Position numbers and translations under genes: made by a program. Under the pieces are notes generated by a model. That model was not told where the DNA came from and did no database searches. It saw nothing but the letters and a program-made list of their open reading frames with translations. A stretch of DNA of 64,000 nucleotides from Phymatolithon calcareum (taxonomy: Eukaryota > Rhodophyta > Florideophyceae > Hapalidiales), in assembly GCA_977006965.1 (NCBI GenBank), contig OZ345353.1, positions 1,302,001 through 1,366,000 of the forward strand. Reading direction: 5' to 3'. Below, piece after piece: positions 10,122 to 19,300 of the stretch; within the stretch, counting starts at the first letter, position 1; the number at the start of each line of letters is the position of its first letter.

Positions 10122-11252
10122 CTAAGTGCCGCGAAGCACGTAAAGAGCACCTGCCTCAGAAAGCGTTGCGATAGCTCCGCCTTCCGCTCGCGCTATGCCG
10201 ACAACACGCACGTCGGCGCGAAATCCGCACCGACGTCGATTGCCACCTGCCAGTGCGGCCGCTCCGGATAGCATCAGCGTGCGCTTTTTCCCAGATGGCA
10301 CAACCGCACCATAAAGCGCACCAATTGCGACCTCATTGTCGACGCTGGCGACAGCAGCAGAGTTGTCCGCTGCAGCTACGACTCCAGCCGCCTCGTATTT
10401 GAGACATGGTCCCCATCTCCCGCGCGGTGCCAGCGACTGCGCATCGAGCGCGTGCACGGCGCGGTCGGCACCCGCAGCGAGCAGCGTCTCGCCATCGGGA
10501 GTGGCGGCGAGTGCGAGAAGCGCGCCCGTCGAACAAACACGACGCGTAACTTCTGGACGCTTCTGCCATGAGCGCACGTCATACAGCGAAACAAAGGCGC
10601 CCTCTGCAAGCGCGAGTATATTGACGTCACAAAACTGCACCGCGGCGGGCGCGAATTGCGTGTGCAACGTGCGCACGCACACCTCGCCGTCAAAGAGAAG
10701 CACGTCGCGAAATCCCGCGCGCGCAACCGCGGCGGCAGACGGCGGCGAAGACGCGGGGAAAGCGGCACCTGCCCAGCCGGCTGTGCCGTGCGTGAGGTCG
10801 GGCGGCGTGAGCATTGCGAGAGCGGAGGATGTTTCGAGAGATGACGAGACCACCGTGCGACCGTACGGGTCCGTTGAGGCGAGGCGGCCGCTCGCAGCGA
10901 TGAGTGACTGGATTTCAAGACGGTGTGTGGAGTGCGCGGCGACGCGGGTGGCGCGAAGGGATGACAGGGCATGCGGGACGAGATAGTCGTCGGCGATTGA
11001 GGAATGTATTGCGGTGCCCTCGGATTCGAGAAGATCGACGTCAGAGCGAGTGCCGGTACACGGCGCCTCGACGGTGAACACGGTGGTGCTGGAGGCGAAG
11101 GCGTAGGTGTCACAGTGCAGCCAGGCGAGGCGACTTGCTTGAAGCGAGCCGCATGTTAAGGGAATTTGGAGATCCGGCGAAGATACTACCCCACGGAAAA
11201 GCTTTGGATAGGCGAATGAGACGGCCTGACTGGGCGCTTCGGTGATCACCAT
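10122..11252 (-). CDS. WD40-repeat-like beta-propeller protein
   Basis: 376 residues on the minus strand from a clear ATG at 11252. Weak repeated units of the type hydrophobic strand, small-residue turn, LAAGADRAVHALDA-like strand, and VSLYDVRSW (near residues 220-235) are typical of WD40 blades. About five to seven blades fit the length. The last blade ends at the C-terminus (GALYVL), as expected when the propeller closes on itself. Such proteins are usually scaffolds; no specific orthologue can be named from the sequence. The gene is very Ala-rich and GC-rich, unlike its flanks, which fits a real coding region. It is convergent with the EF-hand gene and shows no intron. Confidence 0.72.
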   Translation of the reverse strand: MVITEAPSQAVSFAYPKLFRGVVSSPDLQIPLTCGSLQASRLAWLHCDTYAFASSTTVFTVEAPCTGTRSDVDLLESEGTAIHSSIADDYLVPHALSSLRATRVAAHSTHRLEIQSLIAASGRLASTDPYGRTVVSSSLETSSALAMLTPPDLTHGTAGWAGAAFPASSPPSAAAVARAGFRDVLLFDGEVCVRTLHTQFAPAAVQFCDVNILALAEGAFVSLYDVRSWQKRPEVTRRVCSTGALLALAATPDGETLLAAGADRAVHALDAQSLAPRGRWGPCLKYEAAGVVAAADNSAAVASVDNEVAIGALYGAVVPSGKKRTLMLSGAAALAGGNRRRCGFRADVRVVGIARAEGGAIATLSEAGALYVLRGT

Positions 11253-11451
11253 CGTTGTCGGTGGAGCCGGATGGCAGGAAATCGAAAATGGGAATATGGA
11301 ATGAAGGATCCAGCTACTGTGCTACACTGGACGTCCGTATACCTAATAATATTGTATGTCCAGCTTGGATCAGCATATGATAAGTTGTCACCGACAGGAG
11401 TAATCCATGATGAGTAATTTGGAAATGCTGAAATGTATACATTTGTAAAAT

Positions 11452-11479
11452 ACTGTCCAGTTTTTTAAAACTGGACAGT
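11452..11479. repeat. 28-bp perfect inverted repeat
   Basis: Arms ACTGTCCAGTTTT (11452-11464) and AAAACTGGACAGT (11467-11479) are separated by TT. It lies 200 bases upstream of the WD40-like gene start and 40 bases upstream of the duplicated block. Function is unknown; it could be the edge of a small transposon or a hairpin. Confidence 0.7.
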
Positions 11480-11520
11480 TTAAAAAAAACAGCTTGGTTA
11501 TCTCTAAACTGTTTTTAGAG

Positions 11521-11545
11521 TGCATCTCGCCTGGATCAAGATGCA
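11521..11545 (+). promoter_or_regulatory. 25-bp palindromic element shared with the intact phycobiliprotein-like gene
   Basis: TGCATCT (11521-11527) and AGATGCA (11539-11545) flank an 11-base centre. The full 25 bases are identical to 27311-27335, while neighbouring upstream bases have diverged. Here it sits 38 bases before the ATG of the pseudogene. It is a candidate transcription-factor site or 5' UTR hairpin. Confidence 0.5.
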
Positions 11546-11583
11546 TCGGGAGAAGACCCGATCAACTCAATTCAAAGTGCGCA

Positions 11584-12180
11584 ATGCCTCTTCGCGCCTT
11601 CACCTTCGTTGGGTCCCTTGACACTCTCCCAATTTGCTGTCTGTAACACAGTCTGTACGCACGGAATTACATTCGCTTCACGCCAGGCAAGCCACAGGCG
11701 AATCTCTGCCTGCTCTTCGTCTTCAAACACCACCACTTCGATCCGACGTCGCTCTCCCCGGGCGCAATCTCTTATTCGAAACTAAGTATCCTCCCTACTT
11801 TACGAGGCGCCATCTTTCGCCGCTGCAGGTGAAACAGCGGCCGTTCTATCTGGCGAAGCCGTGGGCCCGGCATCCTTCAGAGGTACGTTTCCGCAACTCG
11901 TGTCTGGTGCACTGCATCCAGAGCGCGGAGGCGTGCTGGAGGGACCTGGCACAGTCCATAGCACTTACTGGTGGATTGCCTTCCTTCGTGGCGATGCGCG
12001 GCATACCGCGGTCCAGACGCTGCGGGAGCTTTATTGGAATTGAAGCTTCCGGTACTGACGATGCAAGCAGGCATGTTCACAATGGTTTCGCGGGTGTGTG
12101 TTGGTGTGGCGCCTGATGCAGCGGCTGCTGTGCTCGACGAGGTCGCCGGAGGATTAAAATTACCTTCTGGCTGCTTTTGA
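11584..12180 (+). pseudogene. Broken duplicate of the nuclear phycobiliprotein-like gene
   Basis: The sequence follows the intact gene at 27368-28006 from start codon to end, but the frame is lost. The initial frame stops after about 20 codons. Later segments match in shifting frames: a GPASFR..FPQLVS segment near 11861-11910, an EACWRDLAQ segment near 11930-11955, a TLRELY segment near 12018-12035 and the C-terminal SRV.VGVAP..AAAVL segment near 12090-12155. About 50 bases are missing between the LVS word and the GALYP-like word. The bilin-site word ACWRDL is still readable. It is clearly a decayed paralogue, not a second working gene. Confidence 0.85.
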
Positions 12181-13089
12181 TATGCCGATTTCTCCATGAT
12201 TGGCATTCCGTTGTGGATGGACGTCCAACACTTTGTTTACCTCGCCATCGTTTCAGGCTCATACTGTGAGCAATTGAACTAAAGAGCTCAGTGCAATCGA
12301 ACCGCGTGAAGACGTAGATCTTGTCTAGTATGTAGATAAGCAGATCTTGCATAACATTCTGAGTTAAGGTTAGTCGATCATTGATGGAAACATTATGAAA
12401 TGCATGGCAGATTTGACCGGTTATTTTCACAATACTGGCATGTTTTGTGACCCTGCAGTATCAAACGGAGTTGGGCATGACAAGGAGCCGCATCAGTTTT
12501 ACCGCAGGTAGAGGGCGTATGGTGTGCCCCACTTTTCGCGTTCCGCTGTCAAATTGACCGATGTCACAATTTGTCGAGGAATTAGCGGACGCAGCTGGAA
12601 TTCCGTGTGCCGCTTCCGTCAATTCTGACCGGAACCTCTAGAGCTTCGACTTCACGAAACAGACTCATTGCCTGATCGAACACAGACAATGAAGAGGGCC
12701 GCTCGACTGAGCGAACTTGCGTTTAATGCGAAGACGATCGCGAGGATCTGAGCGTACCAGTGCCGTTCTTTTGTCAAGGGCATAGCCTAGGCAAGGCGCA
12801 TGACCTTAGCGGGTTGTCAAAGCTGAGACAACAGAAATATTGTTGACATACATGTGGCTCAGGGGGGCATCAAAGTGCTAGTCAAGGCGGCTGTGGCATG
12901 GAAAACATGGACAGTGGATTGTTCTCAGTGTAAAGCGGACATACCACCAGGCTCAGCAGCATCGATGAATGGCCTTTGCTGAGAGGTGTGGACTTAAGGT
13001 GTCACATACGGAAGGAAACTACCCAAGGCACTATATAGAGTATCTAAACGAAATCAATAGAGAGACAAGACGACCGCAGACACCCTCGA
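12181..13089. other. Intergenic, weakly similar to 28007-28770
   Basis: The first 100 bases after the pseudogene still resemble the bases after the intact gene (GATTTCTCC.TGATTGG and a CATC.TTTC.GGCTCATACT word). Similarity then fades. No gene, RNA or element is recognised. Confidence 0.5.
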
Positions 13090-13740
13090 TCGATGAGAGC
13101 GTACACGTGAGTGTAGCGTCAGGCTCTAAAGGAACCGGACGCCACATGGGAGAAAAAAAGCCCAAGGGAGGTGAGAGAAGAAAAGAGCTGGAGAGAGTAT
13201 ACAGAAAGAGGAGGAAAGAAAGGCAAGCCAGCGAAACCCCCAGTAGATAGCAGACACCAGACAAAGTAAGCATGTAGACGTCAGCGCCGTCCTCCGGCGG
13301 CGACCTTGGCTTTGCCGTGGACCTTGAGACCAACGCACGGGAAAGAGAAAAGGGAATCTTGAGCGCAGTTGTCTCCGTGCTGGCTGCACGACGAAGGTTG
13401 CGAACAAGAAGGGTTGGAAGAACTGCGACTCCGCGTGGTCGAAGGGCCGTGCAGGCGAGGTTGAGCATGCTACGAGCCGAGCATTCGAGCCGAAATCCAA
13501 AGAACTCCCCACCTGCCTTTACTCAGAGGAAGGAACTAACTACCTTATATACTACAACCTACGCAAAAGACAGCGATGCAGCGCATAGACACACGAGAGA
13601 CACGTGTCCGTTTGGCCCATCAGATCACCTACTACGAGCAGCATGACTAACGCGATCCAAGTTGTGCGGCGTACAGTCGCGAGAGGAAAAAGTGACCGCC
13701 TTGGGACAGCGACATAACAGCGGACGCGACAGTGAGCAGT
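13090..13740. repeat. Interspersed repeat, copy 1 (paired with 28775-29535)
   Basis: About 650 bases match 28775-29535 closely, better than the intervening DNA. The repeat includes a purine-rich tract (13145-13225), a CGCCGTCCTCCGGCGGCGAC-like G/C-rich core near 13290, and a strongly conserved tail CATCAGATCACCTACTAC to GTCGCGAGAGGAAAAAG (13619-13692). Long minus-strand frames here reflect the purine-rich composition, and I do not call a gene. Nothing else is seen from 13741 to 14124 except a short GCCCTTGTAAAGGGC palindrome at about 14105. Confidence 0.7.
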
Positions 13741-14124
13741 ATTGTGGCTAACTATGGTGCGCCGAAGGGATCGTGGCCACTGTTTCGTTCTGCTGAGTAG
13801 GCTACGAGAACCTCAATAGAGCATGTATTGAAGACGGTGGTGGTGTACAATTCGTCCCTGCGTGGCACGCAGATCATGAATCCTAGAATATGCTCTGCAA
13901 GCTCCTAGAAGAGTACTCTAATCAGTCTGAGTATACGTCCCTTAATTTATCTGTACTTTCTTGATTGAATAAAAGCTGGACCGTTTTTGTGATTGACTAT
14001 TTTGCAATTTGAGAATTCGTAGTCATGAAGTTAGTATAGAAGTCAGTCATCAGTGTGGTGTCGGAGACACCTCGTCGAGGGAACCACCCAAATACTGACG
14101 AATAGCCCTTGTAAAGGGCACCAA

Positions 14125-14136
14125 AAAACAACCTTG
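14125..14136. repeat. Target-site duplication, left copy (12 bp)
   Basis: AAAACAACCTTG here is identical to 15194-15205. The two copies immediately bracket the SINE-like insertion. Confidence 0.8.
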
Positions 14137-15193
14137 TTTGTTTGTTTGTTTATTGCAGGTTATTCGAATTACACAAAGTGTACATTAAGGAGATGTATAC
14201 CGTAAGCCGGGATAACAAATGAAAGTAAAACGTAAGAGTACCAGGCCCGAGTGGGTACAATAGGACCCGAGGGCGGAGCCCGAGGGACTATTTTACCCAC
14301 GAGGACCAGGTACGAGCACGTTTTACACATTTGTTATCCCGGCTTACGGTACACATACGACTTGTTTTTGTAGACGCGAGAAAACACGCCGTTTTGAAAA
14401 GTACAAGTTTGTTGCCAATGAAAGCTCCCACATAAAGTACAAAAATGACTCTTTCACTGGACCACTACGAACCGAAACGATGGTAAAGCGGTCCATGCCC
14501 AAACTGTTGTCGTTTTCTGTTCACGTTTTCAAAATATTAGAAAAAACTAACTTATTTAGTTCTTACCTCTGCTCAAAAATTAAGTGAGAAAAAACTTATT
14601 TTTTCCTCTTCCCCTTCTCAAATTCTTGAGAAAATCTATCTTATATTTCTCTCCTCTCCGAGGAATTATGTAGTGATTTACAACTTAAAAAATCCTCATC
14701 ACATCAAAATAAACAATCGAATTTAAGATTCCAACTTATTTTTCCCGCATCAGGTTTTATAAGTTGAAGGTTGACCGGGTTTGGAAGATCATCTGGCCAA
14801 TAGAACTGAGTTTTAATGAAAGTGATATGAGGGCTGAAAATGCTCAATTTTAGATGAACTATTAAATATTTATCGGTCCAAGCTCACATTTACTTTCGTT
14901 AGTTACGTGAAAGCAGCTCGTGTTTTCTCGCGTCTACAAAAACAATATTCAATATCTAGGGGTCCTCTAAATGCTCCTGATATGGATCCATTCCTGGTAC
15001 TTGCGTATCTGCTTCGCGCTAGTACTGCTGCACACCACTCCACGGCGACATCCGTGTGCCCTTTGTGGAACGTTAATTCAATTCTTGCTTGTGACAGGAC
15101 TCGAACCGGCGACCTCAATATTCCTGCCTGTATCATACCGAAATATGCGCACAGGTGCGCGGAGGCAGTTTTACCACTATACCACAGGTGGTT
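14137..15193 (-). mobile_element. SINE-like non-autonomous retroposon, minus orientation, about 1.06 kb
   Basis: The insert is bounded by a perfect 12-bp direct repeat. On the minus strand it begins at 15193 with a tRNA-like RNA polymerase III promoter: an A-box-like TGGTATAGTGG about 10 bases in and a B-box GGTTCGAGTCC about 85 bases further on. It ends at 14137 in a tetranucleotide tail (AAAC-type, TTTG repeats on plus). A tRNA-derived head, a simple-repeat tail and a target duplication together are the signature of a SINE mobilised by a LINE. It is longer than typical SINEs and contains a 27-bp inverted repeat (14362-14388 and 14919-14945) and a large hairpin near its tail, so it may be composite. 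Confidence 0.72.
14194..14355. repeat. About 160-bp foldback hairpin near the SINE tail
   Basis: CCGTAAGCCGGGATAACAAA (14200-14219) is the reverse complement of a segment ending near 14349 (TTTGTTATCCCGGCTTACGG). The inner arms also pair: an AAAACGT word with ACGTTTTA, and CCCGAGGG with CCCTCGGG around the centre at about 14275. Nearly the whole stretch can form one long imperfect stem, as in foldback MITEs. Confidence 0.75.
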
Positions 15194-15205
15194 AAAACAA
15201 CCTTG
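15194..15205. repeat. Target-site duplication, right copy (12 bp)
   Basis: Identical to 14125-14136. Confidence 0.8.
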
Positions 15206-16312
15206 ACCGTGTGTGTAGTCCAGAGGGTTTGTTGGTAATTCCTAGAATGGAAGTGCTTTGTCCCTCAACAAAATAGGAGGTTAATGACTACTTGACGAGT
15301 GTGGCAGACAAGTAGGATGCCTGTCGAATTCAGGCAGGTCATCGAGGACTGTCTATGAATGTGACCCACTATATAGAAACGTAAGGGAATTTGAAACAGG
15401 TGTCGCTAGGCGACGTACTAAAATAGAGGACCATCGCTGAATCCGTTACCCAAAGATGCAAACGGCTCGACATAAGTCAGTCACATTTCCAGCCGCACTC
15501 CGATAGAACGGCTACGGTGGAAGACGAAGGTCTAATCATCAGGTCTTCGCCATCAACCAAAGCTGTGCGTATCGCGCTAACACCAGAGGCACTTTAATTC
15601 ATGATACCGGGTGGTCCATGTGACCTGAATTTTCAGAACCGCAGTAGGGTGAAGCAAATTTCATGTCATCAAACTGAAGGTGAACTTAGTTTTTCATCTT
15701 AGAATCAATTGTAATTACAGATTAGGGACAGATTTTTGAATACGGATCCAGTCAGTCAGTCAAAGCTACCGTTTTTTCCACTTCAGTCAGTCAGTCATAA
15801 ACACGCCCCTGCAGGGGCGTGCATGAAAGTAAGACTTGATGACGGAATACTATGTGCTCTCCAATTTTTCAACTGCTTAAAAGTAATTTTCGAATAGTTG
15901 CTGATAATGTTGCTTTTTCTGATTCATGCAGACTTGATGACGGCATGTATCATAGCAGTACTGTTACTGATGTTTGTCAACAAACCTTTTACCTGACTTT
16001 TTTCTCAATATGTTTGTCCAATAAACCGCGGTTTATGCATGCATAAGTTCGCGATCGCTATCAAAAGCCTATTAGCCAATTAAAAGTCTATAAAATATTT
16101 CATTCCAATGAACGAACAAGAGTCTGTATCATATGCACAGGCCAAAACAATACTGCGAAGAGATCACCCAGTTAGGTGTCTCGCGAGACACGAACCCTGT
16201 CTAAATAATTGACTGTCTGTTCGAAGGCGGGATATCAGAACAGTATCTGTGTGGGAGCAGACCTAGAGAAGCTATTCTGCTGGACTTGCCTCTGCGAACG
16301 GAGCTTGCAACA
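15206..16312. other. Intergenic region upstream of the giant helicase gene
   Basis: No gene is recognised. It contains two runs of CAGT units (about 15749-15763 and 15783-15797), directly followed by the 20-bp perfect palindrome CACGCCCCTGCAGGGGCGTG at 15802-15821. The word GACTTGATGACGG also occurs twice, near 15834 and 15930. Promoter elements of the helicase gene should lie in the last few hundred bases, but no clear TATA box can be assigned. Confidence 0.5.
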
Positions 16313-19300
16313 ATGGATGGATCAAAGGAAGTATCAGAGAACAACGCCAATGATCGCGCCATAGGAACTGACCCGGGGAATGATCGTGTGGGAGGGGAAA
16401 GAGGGAGAGGAGGGGAAAGAGGTGGAAGAGGTGGAAGAGGAAGAAGAGGAGGTGCGCAAAGCGTTTCCGGAGGACGAGGCCGCCGAGGTGGCCATGGAAG
16501 CCAATCCGGCGCTCTTGGGGCTCGCGGTGGACATACTGCGCGTGGCGGTCGTGGTACACGTTCGGAGCGCGGGGGAAGCAATAGCCACACCATGCCCGCT
16601 TTTCTCGAAGAGCCCAAAGGACTCCGTATACAACGCGGCGGGGCAGGAGGACGCGGAAACCGCGGCAGTTCGTCGAACCGCGGTGCAGCCCAGGGACGCC
16701 CTGGGAAACGACCCGGGGTCTGCTATACCTTCCAATCCAAAGGCTTCTGTTCCTTCGGTGATCGCTGCTGGTACAGTCACAACACTGTTTCGGATAATAG
16801 CCCCACACCGTCGAATGAGCTAACCACGGTGAGTCCCGAAGCGTCAAGCGATGTCGTGGATTTCACCGCACGCGTGCAAATCGCTGTATCGCGCAGAAAC
16901 TTCAAGCTTAAACTAGACGACCCGAGAGATCGAGCCCTATGGATGCAGTCCTGGAGTGCCGTGGCAGTGGGTGCCCAATTGAAGGCAGGCCCGGCACTAC
17001 TCCGTGCTCTCATGTGTCTGCCTGCATCATCTGCCGTGGCGCCTCCGCCGAACGATGTCATCCATGCCTTGCTCAACATCGTGAACGCCACAACTGCGCC
17101 GTCGTCGTCCTCGAAGCATCCGTCACGCCGCGCAAGCAACAGCATCGTGCACGTACTCGACCTTGTCGCGGAAGCTATAGAGAAGCGCCTGTTGCACTAT
17201 GCCGCCGACGTTCCGCGCGCGCTGCGCCCGTCCTGTGCGGAGGCGGTTGGCCGATTGCGTGTTGCCGCACACACTGCCCTGGTGAAGATCATGGGCGACA
17301 TGACGCACTCGGAGCGTGCTGCAGGATTGTTGTCCCGTCTGTTGAAGATGCTCGAGGATTACCGTCTCCAGCTGGAATGCACGAATCTTAGGCACGAGGA
17401 AGATGCCAACGACGGCGACATTGGAAACGCAGAGGAGCGTGCGTGGTCCGGCTGGCGTAGTCCGTCTCTATCTTGGCTGCAACGAGGTGTCTGGTTGGAC
17501 TCGCCGCAACTGGCACGAGAATACGACAGCGTTGAGGATTACGCAGACACGCTGTGCAATCTCGTCACCATGCTGACGTTCTACTGGGGCGCTGGTGCGC
17601 TCTTTGCGAAATGCCGGCACCGCGGTCACGACGACCGCCCCTGCGATCAACCATTGTGCACGGTAGTGCCCGCTAACCACCGTCAGGTTTGCGGGCGCCG
17701 TTTGCAGAAGGGCGAGGCATGTGGCCGACACGCTCGTTGGCGGTGCTCGCGGAATGGACACGACGTCGCCTGTGATCAATGTATGCGCAAGATGCAGGGA
17801 GCGCTCGTCGGTAAGCCCACCTCGCGTGCATCTACAGATTTGTACGACGCTGTTGTCGAACGTGAGACGCTGCGCAGGGATGGATTTGTGTACATTCTCT
17901 CGAAATTGACGTCCCGAAAGCCGCCTACTATCGCTCCCAACTGGAAGACCACGTACCGTCTAAAGTGCTCAGCTCTCGTTGGTGTCGTCCGTCTCAGCGC
18001 GTCCTGCGAGCCTCTCAGTTCGCAAAGCCGCATCGAGTGGGCGGAAGTTGTCCCCGTTAGCGCGCAATCAGGCCACAAGCTTGATTTCAAGGAGCGTGCC
18101 AATGGACGAATTGCGATACGGTTGCTTTCACGCGCTGACATATCGACTCTCAAGGGTGACCTGGGCACTCTTGACCAGGGAGCACGAGTGGCATTGATTG
18201 ATTTGCAAGTTTTTGTTCCGGAGGTGCTCTCTGTGCTTTCAACAGTGACTGATCCTGCGCTTGTGGAGCATTTGAGACAGCTTCCTTTTTCCGGCAGCCT
18301 AATCGGACGAACTACTGCAACTCCTGTCCCCGCGTTCGAAGATAACGTCGACCTGGCGATCTCAAAAGCGCTTACTACAACCGAAATTGACGTTGTGGTG
18401 AAACTGCCACCTGCAAGAAGGAGCGCTTTGGTTATCGAGCTCACTGCACTTGCACGATCTGCGAACTTGTATGGTACACAGCTTGAGGCGTTCGCAGCGG
18501 CGTTAACGAAATCCCTCCATTGTACGCAGGGACCACCGGGTACTGGCAAATCTTACGTTGGTGTCGTGCTTGTCCACGCTCTTGACTTAATTCGACGATA
18601 CGCCATTGCCGCCGGAAACGCCGTCGGTCCAATTGTTGTGCTCTCCTACAAGAATCACGCCCTTGATGAGCTTCTTCTTGACGTATTGAAAGGCTATGGG
18701 AAGCGGTCAAATATATGCGGGGGCCTTGTTCGATGCGGAAAGTCCGAGGATCCCCTCCTAGCGGCTTATGGAGAGCGGACTTCTTTTGGTGAAAGGCGCG
18801 CAGCAGAAACTCTTGGAAATCGTGTTGATTGCCTGCGCTTTGTGCAGCGCACTCTTCGTGACTGGCGGTCGCTACGAGTGGTGCTTATTGGGGGAGCAGT
18901 CGACGAAGAAGTAATTAGCGCATTGAGCATGTGGAAACCGAGTCGTGCAGGCAAGGATGAAGGAGGAATGGAGTCTGCGAAAGCTGTGGTTGTACAGGCG
19001 GTGCGAATGAGTGTGCGAATTGCAGAGCTTGAAGAAGAGCCGAACGCGATGGCGGCGTATGGCGTGCTCGAATCTATGATGCACGTGGACGACATGCCCA
19101 TGTTGTTCGAGCAGCGTGTCTTCCTGCGCGGCATAACGGGCCTAGAACAAGGCGTGGAGCACTGGATTGAGCCACCTGGGGTGAATCGGCCAATATTTCT
19201 TCTTGAAAGCTGGCTGGACGGCAGTGTACCGCCGCCGCGATGTGAGGCCGCGAATGAGAATGGACGTTGCTTTATGGTCAGTTTGATTCCGGGCGGCTTT

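Noticed and set aside
13031-13512. Minus-strand frames with membrane-like stretches
   Set aside because: The hydrophobic runs come from a purine-rich tract in a repeat, and the frame is not kept in the second copy.
15090-15193. tRNA gene on the minus strand
   Set aside because: A and B boxes are present, but the acceptor arms do not pair and the D-stem is poor; the setting is the head of a SINE.
16201-16847. Long Pro/Arg-rich minus-strand frames
   Set aside because: They mirror the RGG-coding repeats of the helicase gene.
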